DNA from: Deltaproteobacteria bacterium | GTDB lineage: Bacteria > Desulfobacterota > Syntrophia > Syntrophales > JACQWR01 | DNA length: 64,000 bases | Assembly: GCA_026388415.1 (NCBI GenBank) | Contig: JAPLJV010000012.1 | Location: forward strand, 1 to 64,000 | Direction of reading: 5' to 3' | In this document: positions 1-9,010 of the stretch, piece by piece | Numbering within the stretch: the first letter of the stretch is position 1 | Layout of the letters: each line of letters opens with the position of its first letter | Program-made: the position numbers and the translations under genes | The notes under the pieces: generated by a model | The model's input: only the letters and a program-made list of their open reading frames with translations | What the model was told of the DNA's origin: nothing | The model's database searches: none

Positions 1-3000
1 ATCTTTGAACTTGTCAAGGTCAAGCATCATCACGGCAACCTTCTCGTTAAAGCGTTCAGCGTGGGCCATTGCCATAACAAGACGGTCATTAAAGAGTGAA
101 CGGTTGGGCAGGCCAGTCAGGGCATCATGGAACGCCATGTGTCTGATTGCCTCTTCCGTCCTCTTTCGTTCAGTGATATCACGAACTATCCCCTGGTATT
201 GAGTAATCTTCCCTTTTTCGTCCCTTTTACATGTGACAGTTAAAAGACAGTCCATAACCGTCCCGTCCCTTTTTTTCAGTCTAATTTCAAAATCCCTTAT
301 AAAATCATTCTCTTTAATCACCTGTTTGAACCTTTCCCGGTCCTCATCTGTCAAATAAGCGGTTTTTACATTGAGTTTCAGGGTTTCATCCCTTGTATAT
401 CCAAATAGTTCGACAAACGCCTGATTCATATCTATAAAACTGCCCTTCCCTGTAACAATATAGATTGCATCCCGTGAGCTCTCAAAAAGGGAACGAAACC
501 GCTCTTCGCTTTCCTTGAGTTTCCTTTCAATCTTTTTTAATTCGGTCACATCAGTTACTACCGTGACTGCACTCCCATCTTCCAGGTGTGTCGTCTTGAA
601 CTCTATGCCCTTTACCTGTCCATCCTGACATGCAACCTGGCATTCTAAACTCCTTCTTCTTCTTCCTGATAGTGCACCCTTTTTCCACTCATCAGTGACA
701 AACTTCCTGTATGTGGAATCAGGATAGGCCTTCTGAAACCACTGTTTTCCATCGGGCACATCCTCTTTGGTATAACCCGTAATATGCGTAAATTCAGGGT
801 TGACGTAATCAAATCTTCCCTGGCTGTCAACAAGCATAACACCGTCAGGGGAGTTTTCAATGATAGAGAAGAAGGTCTCCCGTTCTTTCCTCAGTTGTTC
901 CTCGGCCCTCTTTAACTCTGTCAAATCCTCAACAAATATAAGCGCTTTTCGTTTACCATCCTCCTCAATGGGGATGCCGGTATATTTCCGTACCGTTTTC
1001 TTATCGCTGAGATGCGAGGTGTATTCAAAAGGTTCTGTTGAGAAGGGAGTTCCGTCCAAGGTGGATTTGATCTTTGCTGCTATCCCGAGGTTCAGATAGG
1101 TGGGGAGATTCAGGACATTAATGGTGTGAAACTGTTTATACTGTTCTATGCCGACACCTGATATCTTGCTCATCGGGAGGTTAGCATACTCAGCAAAGCC
1201 CTCCTCGTTGACGATATAAACCCCAAACGGCGCATTTTCAACGATGGAACGGGTTGTCTGGTATGCATTTTGAGTCGCAACTGCAGCCTCCTTGCGGCTC
1301 GTTATATCAACTATTGTGCCTTCGTAATGGCTTAATATCCCTGATTTATCAAAAATAGCCCGGGCGCTGATAGAAATCCAGATTTTAACGCCACCCTTAC
1401 GATATACCTCGGCCTCAAAAGCCCGTACAAAACCATTTTCTTCAAGAAGCCTCCTGTATCTCATTCGTTCAGAAGGAATTACATAGTGTTGCCCGGCAAT
1501 ATCGGTGAAGGTTTTTACCATCTGGTCAGGTGAATCAAATCCCATCATCCCGGCAAGGGCGGGATTGACGCTGATAAACTGCCCGGCAGGTGTGGTCTGA
1601 AATATGCCTTCCACAGCATTTTCGAAGATACCCCTGTATTTTTCCTCACTCTCCAAAATGCGTGCTTCTGCATTTTTCCGCCCGGTGACATCACGGATGG
1701 ATTCCAGGGCGCCGGTTATCTTGCCCTGAGAATCAAGGAGTTTTGAAGCTGATGCCCATAGATATGCACCCCTGCCGGCATACATGCCTGGAATAAAAAT
1801 CTCCACAAAGTAAGTATTCCCGATCTTGTGCACAAAATCGTACTTTTTCTCAATCTCAACATCTGTTTCAAATAATAAATCAATAAGTATGGGGCGGCGC
1901 TCACCATAAAAAGGGACTGCATAGGCATAATTGCCTTTGCCAATCATCTCTTCCTTGGGTATTCCTGTCATCTCCTCAATTGCCCTGTTCCATGCAACCA
2001 CCCTTCTGTCACGGTCAATCACGAGTGTTGCGTCAGGGAGAAAATCAATGATATCGAAAAGCTGTTTATGTGCTGAGCGTAATTCTTCATTAGCGTTTTT
2101 TCGCCCGGTGATGTCCTGAGAGGTGGTTTCATAGTAAAGCATGGTGCCTGACGAATCACGGATAACACGTGCATTCATGGAGACCCATATTTTATTGCCA
2201 TCTTTGGTGTAATGCTCAACTTCTAAACCTTCAACAAATCCATTACTTTCTATCAGTTCTTTAAGCCGTTTCCGGTCTTCAGGGTGAACATATATCTGAT
2301 GAGCCATGTCTGCGACTGATTGTATCATTTCTTCCTGCGATTTATAACCGTATAGCCTGGCTCCGGCAGGATTGGCACTTAAGTAACGACCATCAGGAGT
2401 GGTTCGGAAAATTCCCATGACAGCATTTTGAAAGATACCAAGGTATTTTTCTCTGCTCTCCCGCAGTGCCTCCTCCACCTGCTTGCGCTCGGTGATGTCG
2501 CGAACAGTAGACTGAAGGTAATATTTACCCATACTGCTGAAGGCGTTCAGACTGACCTCTGCATCAAATAGAGTCCCATCGTAACGACTGTGCGTCCATT
2601 CAACGAACTGCATCTGACCTCTGAGCGCCGCATCGATCTTCTCCTGTGCTTTATCCATGGATTTGCTTCCATCAGGCTGAACCTCCGGGGAGAACCGGTA
2701 AGGAGGCTGCCCGAGGATCTGTTCCCTGGTACAGCCAAACATCTCCAGGGTCTTTGTGTTGCAGTCAATAAAGATATCCTGATCCATCAAGAAAATAGCA
2801 TCGTAGGCAGACTCGAAAAGGGTCCGGAATTTAAATTCGCTTTCCGAGAGCGCCTCCTCCGCCCGTTTAAAGTCAGTGATGTCGTAATCAGAACCACAGT
2901 AGCCGAGAAGCCTGCCGGTATCATCCAGGACAGGTGAGACGTTGGTTGAGACCCATACCTCCCTGCCATCCTTTGTTGCGATCGCATTACGAAGTTCACG

Positions 3001-3243
3001 GAACAGCTCTTTGCGCTCAAACACCTCGAAGGCTGCTCGTCTGAAAGCGTTCCGCCCTTCTTCCGGACAGAGATCGTAGAAGTGCATCTTTCCTGTAAGC
3101 TCTTCAGGGCTATATCCTGTAATCCGTTTACAGTTTGGGCTGACATAGGTATAAAGCCCATCTGCATCCACTTCCCATATCATCTCTCTGGATTGTTCAG
3201 CTATCCGGCTAAACCATTCTTTTTGCTCTCGGTCATCTTTCAT
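1..3243 (-). CDS. Multi-PAS diguanylate cyclase, C-terminus cut by the window edge
   Basis: The open frame starts at ATG 3243 (MKDDREQKEWFSRIAEQ) and runs off the left edge without a stop, giving 1081 visible residues. I read eight successive PAS/PAC units, roughly residues 5-125, 130-248, 250-378, 380-520, 525-648, 655-775, 780-900 and 905-1025. Most are joined by the typical linker D-I-T-x-R/F-K. The frame then enters a GGDEF domain (HDALTGLPNRSLFNDRL at about 1035-1050, then MMLDLDKFKD at the edge), so the protein should make cyclic di-GMP. The GG(D/E)EF active site lies outside the window, and an EAL domain may follow. No transmembrane segment is seen in the visible part, so it is probably a cytoplasmic sensor with stacked PAS domains. 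Ligands cannot be predicted. No clear Shine-Dalgarno supports the start, so another start is possible. Confidence 0.9.
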   Translation of the reverse strand, partial: MKDDREQKEWFSRIAEQSREMIWEVDADGLYTYVSPNCKRITGYSPEELTGKMHFYDLCPEEGRNAFRRAAFEVFERKELFRELRNAIATKDGREVWVSTNVSPVLDDTGRLLGYCGSDYDITDFKRAEEALSESEFKFRTLFESAYDAIFLMDQDIFIDCNTKTLEMFGCTREQILGQPPYRFSPEVQPDGSKSMDKAQEKIDAALRGQMQFVEWTHSRYDGTLFDAEVSLNAFSSMGKYYLQSTVRDITERKQVEEALRESREKYLGIFQNAVMGIFRTTPDGRYLSANPAGARLYGYKSQEEMIQSVADMAHQIYVHPEDRKRLKELIESNGFVEGLEVEHYTKDGNKIWVSMNARVIRDSSGTMLYYETTSQDITGRKNANEELRSAHKQLFDIIDFLPDATLVIDRDRRVVAWNRAIEEMTGIPKEEMIGKGNYAYAVPFYGERRPILIDLLFETDVEIEKKYDFVHKIGNTYFVEIFIPGMYAGRGAYLWASASKLLDSQGKITGALESIRDVTGRKNAEARILESEEKYRGIFENAVEGIFQTTPAGQFISVNPALAGMMGFDSPDQMVKTFTDIAGQHYVIPSERMRYRRLLEENGFVRAFEAEVYRKGGVKIWISISARAIFDKSGILSHYEGTIVDITSRKEAAVATQNAYQTTRSIVENAPFGVYIVNEEGFAEYANLPMSKISGVGIEQYKQFHTINVLNLPTYLNLGIAAKIKSTLDGTPFSTEPFEYTSHLSDKKTVRKYTGIPIEEDGKRKALIFVEDLTELKRAEEQLRKERETFFSIIENSPDGVMLVDSQGRFDYVNPEFTHITGYTKEDVPDGKQWFQKAYPDSTYRKFVTDEWKKGALSGRRRRSLECQVACQDGQVKGIEFKTTHLEDGSAVTVVTDVTELKKIERKLKESEERFRSLFESSRDAIYIVTGKGSFIDMNQAFVELFGYTRDETLKLNVKTAYLTDEDRERFKQVIKENDFIRDFEIRLKKRDGTVMDCLLTVTCKRDEKGKITQYQGIVRDITERKRTEEAIRHMAFHDALTGLPNRSLFNDRLVMAMAHAERFNEKVAVMMLDLDKFKD

Positions 3244-3348
3244 AACAATAACCCCGTATTACTTGATAGCCACTATTTATTTCTCCCCGCTGTGACCGGC
3301 CGGCCCACTTTACCCCTGGCCAGCCTTAATTGAAAGCGTTTCCCCAGA

Positions 3349-4083
3349 TTATCTACGGGCATGGATAAAAAACTCCTTGTTGCCGGCCGGCCCGGCCAGT
3401 TTTGACTCACAGACGCCGGCAACCTCAAGATCATTTTCCTGACAGAAACCGGTAATTTCTTCGATGACCCGGCGATGCAGGGCAGGATCATTCACCACCC
3501 CGCGCCGGCCCACCTCATTTTTGCCCACCTCGAACTGCGGTTTGATCAAAGCCAGTACCGAGGCATCGGCCGCGATAAGTTTCAGCACGGCAGGGATTAC
3601 GAGCGTAAGAGAAATGAAGGAGGCGTCAATCGTGGCCAAACCGATGTTTTCCGCGATGCCTTCACCCGTAAAATAACGGATATTGGCCCTCTCGATGGGC
3701 ACTACCCGGGGGTCATCTCTTAGTTTCCAGGCCAGTTGGCCGTAGCTGACATCCAGGGCGTAAACCTTGGCTGCCCCTTCCTGCAACAGACAATCAGTAA
3801 ATCCGCCCGTGGAAGCACCTACATCGAGAACGACCAGATCGCGGACGGCGATGCGAAAGTTATCCAGAGCGCCCTTCAGCTTCACGCCTCCTCGGCTTAC
3901 ATAGGTAAGATCAGCTCCCTTGATCCGGATTGCTGCTTCCGGAGACACAAGAGCGCCAGCCTTATCCACCACGCTTTCTTTTACGAGCACGCTGCCGGCC
4001 ATAATCAGCGCCTGCGCCCTCTCCAGGCTCGGCGCCATTCCTTTTTGCACCAGCAGGTTGTCTAACCTTACCTTGCTATTCAT
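3349..4083 (-). CDS. tlyA: TlyA family rRNA (cytidine-2'-O)-methyltransferase / hemolysin A
   Basis: The 244-residue protein has an S4 RNA-binding domain at residues 3-62 (VRLDNLLVQKGMAPSLERAQ) and a Rossmann FtsJ-like methyltransferase fold. The SAM motif is VLDVGASTGGFTDCLLQEGA near residue 90, and the KPQFE motif of the family is also present (LIKPQFEVGK). Family members methylate 2'-OH groups of cytidines in 16S/23S rRNA; the old hemolysin name reflects a side phenotype. Length is normal. Its ATG overlaps the dxs stop by 8 bases, so it is translationally coupled as the last gene of the xseA-xseB-ispA-dxs-tlyA operon, an order common in deltaproteobacteria. Confidence 0.93.
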   Translation of the reverse strand: MNSKVRLDNLLVQKGMAPSLERAQALIMAGSVLVKESVVDKAGALVSPEAAIRIKGADLTYVSRGGVKLKGALDNFRIAVRDLVVLDVGASTGGFTDCLLQEGAAKVYALDVSYGQLAWKLRDDPRVVPIERANIRYFTGEGIAENIGLATIDASFISLTLVIPAVLKLIAADASVLALIKPQFEVGKNEVGRRGVVNDPALHRRVIEEITGFCQENDLEVAGVCESKLAGPAGNKEFFIHARR

Positions 4084-5998
4084 CGCGCATCATTTGCCGA
4101 ATGGCAGCGCAGATCCCTTCTTCATCAATGCCGCACATGCTGCGCAATTCCCGCTGGGTGGCATGCTCGACAAAGGCATCCCGGATTCCCAATCGCCTGA
4201 CCTGTACGTTGCGAATACCGCGGCTTTCGAAAAGTTCCAGCACGGCGCTGCCGAATCCCCCCATTAAAACATTTTCTTCCACCGTGAGGACGCGCGACAC
4301 GGAAAGGGCGGTGTCGCAGAGCAACTGCTCATCCAGGGGTTTTACAAAGCGGGCATTGACGACTGTAATGCTGATGCCTTCTTTGAGGAGCGCCGCCGCT
4401 GCCTGCAAGGCCGGATAGACGCAGGCCCCGATCGCAAAAATAGCCAGATCGGAACCCGTGGCCAGAACCTCTCCCCCCCCCAGCCTCAATACCCGGGGCG
4501 CCTCGTCCATGGCTACACCAATGCCATGACCGCGCGGATAGCGAATGGAGGCCGGGTAGCCGCACTGCAAGGCGGTTATGAGCATGTGCTGGAGTTCATT
4601 TTCGTCCTTGGGCGCCATGACAACGATATTGGGAATGGAGCGTAAAAATGCATAATCAAAGATCCCGTGATGCGTGGCGCCATCTTCACCCACCAGGCCG
4701 CCCCGGTCCAGGGCAAACACTACCGGCAGCTTTTGCAGGCAGACATCATGGATGATCTGGTCGTAAGACCTTTGCAGAAAAGTGGAATAGATGGCCACGA
4801 CGGGAAGCAAGGATTGGGTCGCCAGGCCGGCAGCGAAGGTCACCGCATGTTGTTCCGCGATCCCCACGTCAAAGAACCGCGCGGGGAATTTTTTCGCGAA
4901 TTTATCCAGACCCGTACCTTCGCACATGGCGGCCGTAATGGCGACAATCCGCTCATCATCCGTGGCCAGCTTGACGAGGGTCTCGCCAAAAACCCTGGTA
5001 TAGGAAGGTGGCACAGGGATAGTCCGGTCGGCAAGGTCCTCCCCCGTCTCGATATGGAAAGGCGCGATGCCGTGAAAGCGCAACGGATCGTTTTCGGAAA
5101 AATGATAGCCTTTCCCCTTCTTCGTGATCACGTGCACGAGGACAGGACCCCGCAAATGTTTAACGTTATCGAGGTTTTTGATCAGGTGATCCAGACGGTG
5201 TCCTTCCAGGGGACCCACATAGGTAAATCCCAACTCCTCAAAAAGTAGCCCCGGGACCACGAAGGCCTTCAAGGATTCCTCTATTTGCCGGGTAAACCTG
5301 AACATGGGCTCCCCGATGGTAGGAATGGATTTAAGAAAATTTTTAAACTCCGACTTCAACCTGGTGACCGTATGGCCGGTCATAATGCGATTCAGATAAG
5401 AAGACAGGGCGCCGACATTAGGGGAAATGGAAAGTTCATTGTCATTAAGGACGATGATCAAGTCTTTCTTGCGATCCCCGACCCAGTTCAAGCCTTCAAA
5501 GGCCATCCCCGCCGACATGGAGCCATCGCCAATGATGACCACCGTCTTAAAGTCACTGCCTTGCAGATGGCCGGCCTCCGCAATGCCGGCCGCCGCCGAG
5601 ATGGAAGTGCCGCTATGTCCCACGTTGAAGACATCATAGACACTCTCTTCCCGCTTGGGAAAGCCGCTCAGGCCGTCTTTTTGCCGGAGAGTGTCGAACT
5701 TTTCCCTTCTGCCGGTCAATATCTTGTGGGCATAGGTCTGATGGCCGACATCCCAGATCAGCTTATCCTGCGGCGTATTAAATACATAGTGCAGGGCCAT
5801 GGTCAGTTCCACCGCGCCGAGCGACGAAGCCAGATGACCGCCCCGGCGGGAAACAGTTTCAATAATCATGCTCCTGATCTCGGTGGCCAGGGCATTCAAC
5901 TCCGGCAGACTCAAGTGTTTTATATCGTTGGGATAATTTACGTTCGGCAATAATTTTCTCTCGCTTGCCGTCTCTTTTAACAGGGGCGCCTTTTTCAT
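4076..5998 (-). CDS. dxs: 1-deoxy-D-xylulose-5-phosphate synthase
   Basis: A 640-residue thiamine diphosphate enzyme that condenses pyruvate and glyceraldehyde 3-phosphate to DXP, the first step of the MEP isoprenoid pathway (and a source for thiamine and pyridoxal). Visible signatures are DVGHQTYAHKILTGR, the TPP/Mg motif GDGSMSAGMAFEGLN with the downstream Asn (NDNELSIS), the central transketolase Pyr domain (FFDVGIAEQHAVTFAAGLA) and the C-terminal domain (VVNARFVKPLD). Length is normal for the family. It lies one base downstream of ispA, so the first committed enzyme and the prenyl synthase are cotranscribed. Confidence 0.97.
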   Translation of the reverse strand: MKKAPLLKETASERKLLPNVNYPNDIKHLSLPELNALATEIRSMIIETVSRRGGHLASSLGAVELTMALHYVFNTPQDKLIWDVGHQTYAHKILTGRREKFDTLRQKDGLSGFPKREESVYDVFNVGHSGTSISAAAGIAEAGHLQGSDFKTVVIIGDGSMSAGMAFEGLNWVGDRKKDLIIVLNDNELSISPNVGALSSYLNRIMTGHTVTRLKSEFKNFLKSIPTIGEPMFRFTRQIEESLKAFVVPGLLFEELGFTYVGPLEGHRLDHLIKNLDNVKHLRGPVLVHVITKKGKGYHFSENDPLRFHGIAPFHIETGEDLADRTIPVPPSYTRVFGETLVKLATDDERIVAITAAMCEGTGLDKFAKKFPARFFDVGIAEQHAVTFAAGLATQSLLPVVAIYSTFLQRSYDQIIHDVCLQKLPVVFALDRGGLVGEDGATHHGIFDYAFLRSIPNIVVMAPKDENELQHMLITALQCGYPASIRYPRGHGIGVAMDEAPRVLRLGGGEVLATGSDLAIFAIGACVYPALQAAAALLKEGISITVVNARFVKPLDEQLLCDTALSVSRVLTVEENVLMGGFGSAVLELFESRGIRNVQVRRLGIRDAFVEHATQRELRSMCGIDEEGICAAIRQMMRDE

Positions 5999-5999
5999 T

Positions 6000-6914
6000 T
6001 TATGTTTTTCTCTCTATGATGTGCCTGACCAGCATGCGCAGCGGCTCGGTACGCCCGTCAAAGCCGGACAGTGACTGTAAAGCCTGCTCTGCCAGAGCGA
6101 GGGCTTTTTCCCGTGACCTGTCCAGTCCGAAAACGGCAGGGAAGGTTACCTTGCCGCGGGAAGCATCACTGCCGGTGCTCTTGCCGGTCGCGGATCTGTC
6201 GCCTTCCACATTAAGAATATCGTCGGCGATTTGAAATATCAGGCCGATATTGTAACCGTAGCGGGAAAGGGCAGCCAGCGCCTCCGGCCCGGCGCCCGCC
6301 AGTAATGCGCCCGCCCTGATTGAGGCCACGATCATCGCCCCCGTTTTATGGGTATGAATGTAATACAGGGTCTCCTCGTCCACCGCCATTCCCTCGGATC
6401 TTACGTCAACTACCTGCCCCCCGATCATGCCGAAACAACCCGCGGCTGTCGCGATTTCATGTATGACCGCCAGAATTCTTTCCGGAGGAATCCCGGCCAT
6501 AAGTTCCCTTTTGGACAGGAGGCAAAAGGCCTCCGTCAGGAGGGCGTCTCCGGCCAGAATGGCAATATCCTCGCCGAACACCTTGTGGCTCGTCGGTATG
6601 CCCCGGCGGCGATCATCATCGTCCATCGCGGGCAGATCATCATGGATCAGGGAGTAGGTATGAATCATCTCCAGCGCGCAGGCCACGGGCAAAACCGAGC
6701 CCTGGAGACTTTCCGCTCCGAGGGCTTCCAGCGTGGCCAGGCACAGGACCGGCCGGATGCGTTTGCCACCCGCCATCAGACTGTACCGCATGGCTTCAAA
6801 AATTACGGGCGGGTAATTCGCCGGACCGGGCAGGTATTGTTCCAGGGCAGCGTCAATAATCTGCTTTTTTGTCTTGAGATAATCCTCCAGGCAAAAAGCG
6901 ACCTCAGTCTTCAC
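6000..6914 (-). CDS. ispA: Polyprenyl (farnesyl/geranylgeranyl) diphosphate synthase
   Basis: A trans-isoprenyl diphosphate synthase that builds C15/C20 prenyl diphosphates from IPP and DMAPP. It has the first aspartate-rich motif DDLPAMDDDD in LIHDDLPAMDDDDRRRG, the GGKRIRP substrate motif near residue 50 and the second Asp-rich region QIADDILNVEGD. In the latter the last Asp of the usual DDxxD is Asn. I chose GTG 6914, preceded by GGGAGAGG, giving 304 residues; an upstream ATG at 6929 would add five residues. The start overlaps the xseB stop by 11 bases. The two bases before Phe/Leu positions of FARM do not allow a confident C15 versus C20 product call. Confidence 0.93.
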   Translation of the reverse strand: MKTEVAFCLEDYLKTKKQIIDAALEQYLPGPANYPPVIFEAMRYSLMAGGKRIRPVLCLATLEALGAESLQGSVLPVACALEMIHTYSLIHDDLPAMDDDDRRRGIPTSHKVFGEDIAILAGDALLTEAFCLLSKRELMAGIPPERILAVIHEIATAAGCFGMIGGQVVDVRSEGMAVDEETLYYIHTHKTGAMIVASIRAGALLAGAGPEALAALSRYGYNIGLIFQIADDILNVEGDRSATGKSTGSDASRGKVTFPAVFGLDRSREKALALAEQALQSLSGFDGRTEPLRMLVRHIIERKT

Positions 6915-7137
6915 TTGCCTCTCCCGCAAAAGGTTTTATGACCGCCTTGTCATCTTCCCGGAGCAGAATCTCCACCCGCCGCTCCGCTTCGTCCAACCTT
7001 TCCGTACAAAGGCGGGATAGTCGGATGCCCTCCTCAAAGGCCTTCAGAGACTCTTCCAGGGCCAGATCCCCGCCTTCCATTTTTCTCAAGAGTTCTTCCA
7101 ATTTTCTTAACGTATCTTCAAATTTTTCCCTGGCCAT
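6904..7137 (-). CDS. xseB: Exodeoxyribonuclease VII small subunit
   Basis: A 77-residue helical protein. FEDTLRKLEELLRKMEGGDLALEESLKAFEEGIRL is the conserved XseB core (split here: FEDTLRKLEELL, then GDLALEESLKAFEEGIRL). XseB binds the coiled-coil arm of XseA to form the ssDNA exonuclease VII, used in mismatch repair and removal of DNA-protein crosslinks. The acidic C-terminal tail (GEASED) is ordinary. It overlaps the end of xseA by 31 bases and the start of ispA by 11, so the operon is strongly translationally coupled. Confidence 0.93.
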   Translation of the reverse strand: MAREKFEDTLRKLEELLRKMEGGDLALEESLKAFEEGIRLSRLCTERLDEAERRVEILLREDDKAVIKPFAGEASED

Positions 7138-8492
7138 TCATCCTCACTCCCGTAGATTGCTGTAACCTGCGCCTCAAAACCACCCTTTGCCAGCGTGACG
7201 TCCACATTGGCGCCGGCCGTCAGCAGTTGCGTATCCTTTAAAACTATACCTTGCGGTGATAGTCTGGCAATACTGTACCCTCTGCTTAAAACTGCCAGGG
7301 GGCTTAATGTATCCAAGCCGATCAAGCCAGCTTCCAGACGTTTCTTACTTTCCGCCAAAATTGCAGCAGCCGCGGCGACAATATCTTTCCGCAAACTGAC
7401 CAGGATGCCCCGCACCTTTCCGATCTGCCCCAGCGGACTTATATGTCGCAGACGCAACGAGGCCCGATCCATCTGCTGCCGGTGCCGCGCCTGAATCTGA
7501 TCAATAACCGCCTGCATACGGTTCAGGCCGGCGCCGACCGTCAAGCACAGATCTGCTATCATTTTTCCGGGCGCAGGCAACCGCCCGGCAAGATAAAGCG
7601 CCTTTTCGCGGCGGCGTTCCAGCAGGCGTAACTGGTGATTTATTATCCTCGCCCGCGAGGCGGCCACAGTTGCCGCCAGGTCAATCTGCACCGGCACAAC
7701 CAACTCCGCGGCGGCAGAGGGAGTAGGCGCCCGCAGATCGGCGACAAAATCAGCTATGGTAAAATCCGTTTCGTGGCCGACAGCGGAGACAATGGGGATA
7801 CGGGCCTGGAAAATAGCCCGGGCCACTCCTTCGTCGTTGAAAGGGGCCAAGTCTTCCAGTGAACCGCCGCCACGCGCTAAAATGATCACCTCCACATCGC
7901 CATAGGCCTGCAAATCGGCAATGGCCCGGATAATCTCACCGGCCGCCTCGCTTCCCTGCACCCGGACGGGGGCGATTAAGATATCCACCGCGGGGAAGCG
8001 CCGCCGCGTAACATTCAGAATATCCCTGATGACGGCGCCCGTGGGCGAGGTAATCACTCCGATCCGTCGGGGCAGCAGGGGCGGCGTTTGTTTGTGAGCG
8101 GCATCAAACAATCCCTCGACCTGCAGGCGCGCCTTCAACTGTTCGAAAGCCTTCTGGAGGGCGCCTGTCCCCAAAGGTTCCAGATTATCAATCAGGAGCT
8201 GATAATCGCCCCGAGGCTGATAAACGGTCAGCCGGGCGCGGCAGATAATCCTCATCCCGTTTTCCAGATCAAACAACATCCCGGCCCGTGCAAACGGCCT
8301 GTTCCCAATGGCGGCGCGAAAGATGACGGCCCGGATCTGGCTGTTCTCGTCTTTCAGGGTAAAGTACACATGTCCCGAAGCAGGCCGATGCAGATTGGAA
8401 ACCTCGCCTTCCACCCAGAAAAGATCAAAGCTTTCTTCCAGAAGCCGTTTGATCAGGCCATTTAATTCTGTGACGGAAAAAACTTTTTTCAT
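7107..8492 (-). CDS. xseA: Exodeoxyribonuclease VII large subunit
   Basis: A 461-residue protein with the N-terminal OB fold (FSVTELNGLIKRLLEESFDLFWVEGEVSN, residues 4-32) and the catalytic core RIGVITSPTGAVIRDIL, ILARGGGSLEDLAPFNDE and PIVSAVGHETDFTIADFVADLRAPTPSAAAE. A long coiled-coil arm and a C-terminal segment with SRGYSIAR complete it. It is the first gene of the operon and begins at ATG 8492; the promoter is expected in the gap up to 9010. Length and motif order are normal. Confidence 0.96.
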   Translation of the reverse strand: MKKVFSVTELNGLIKRLLEESFDLFWVEGEVSNLHRPASGHVYFTLKDENSQIRAVIFRAAIGNRPFARAGMLFDLENGMRIICRARLTVYQPRGDYQLLIDNLEPLGTGALQKAFEQLKARLQVEGLFDAAHKQTPPLLPRRIGVITSPTGAVIRDILNVTRRRFPAVDILIAPVRVQGSEAAGEIIRAIADLQAYGDVEVIILARGGGSLEDLAPFNDEGVARAIFQARIPIVSAVGHETDFTIADFVADLRAPTPSAAAELVVPVQIDLAATVAASRARIINHQLRLLERRREKALYLAGRLPAPGKMIADLCLTVGAGLNRMQAVIDQIQARHRQQMDRASLRLRHISPLGQIGKVRGILVSLRKDIVAAAAAILAESKKRLEAGLIGLDTLSPLAVLSRGYSIARLSPQGIVLKDTQLLTAGANVDVTLAKGGFEAQVTAIYGSEDEWPGKNLKIR

Positions 8493-8529
8493 AAAGGCTT
8501 AATTCTGCCTTTCACCTGAAATGCATATC

Positions 8530-8609
8530 AAATCCCCCCTTACTCTCCCTTTTCTAAAGGGGGACTCTATTGTTCCCCCTCTTTGGCAAAGAGGGGTTAG
8601 GGGAGATTT
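8530..8609. repeat. MITE/REP-like palindromic intergenic element
   Basis: An 80-base element bounded by near-complementary ends, AAATCCCCCC at 8530-8539 and GGGGAGATTT at 8600-8609. Two internal C-rich/G-rich hairpins (CCCTTTTCTAAAGGGGG, and CCCCCTCTTTGGCAAAGAGGGG without its first bases) sit between them. The pattern of AAATCCCCC ... GGGGGATTT ends around small hairpins is known from many environmental proteobacterial genomes as a non-coding repeat. Only one copy was noticed in this window. It could also act as a bidirectional transcription stop or RNA processing site. Confidence 0.6.
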
Positions 8610-9010
8610 CCATTATCCTTTGTGACGCCGTACCGTCTTGAGTGTTTCATTGAATTACGGACCATAAAAAAATAGCCTTTGATTTATAGCAAGGGCCATA
8701 TTAATTATCAAGGTTAAATGATCCAGCTATGGAAAATCTGGTCAGCTACATCATCCGGGCGTCCTTTTACCAAGAAAGAATGCGGGGATATTCCGGTGAC
8801 ATAATGCCATTATCATTGAATTTTATTTCTTTCTTCCCGCTTATTTAAGCTGCCTTTATTGAGGGTTGGCAATACTGCAAATACAAAGTTGCAATTTTGG
8901 CTATGAAGGTATATTTACCGGGCACCATTTGACTCATGAGATTGTATGGATATTTTTTTAATATGCTCACTCATCCAATTATAATATTCTAATCCTGACG
9001 AGGTGAAAAC
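8610..9010. other. Intergenic stretch, promoter region of the TerC gene
   Basis: About 400 bases with no convincing open frame or RNA gene. It is AT-rich with several T/A runs and a TATAAT-like box around 8974 (CCAATTATAATATTC) upstream of the TerC start, but no good -35 partner at the right distance. I looked for a manganese (yybP-ykoY) riboswitch, which often precedes TerC-family genes, and did not see its conserved core. The xseA promoter must also lie in or near the repeat at its left end. Confidence 0.4.

Noticed and set aside
3920-5953. Long plus-strand open frames opposite tlyA and dxs
   Set aside because: They are shadows of the strongly supported minus-strand genes in G+C-rich DNA and show no recognisable protein motif or ribosome site.
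8610-9010. Manganese (yybP-ykoY) riboswitch before the TerC gene
   Set aside because: The conserved core was not seen in the leader.
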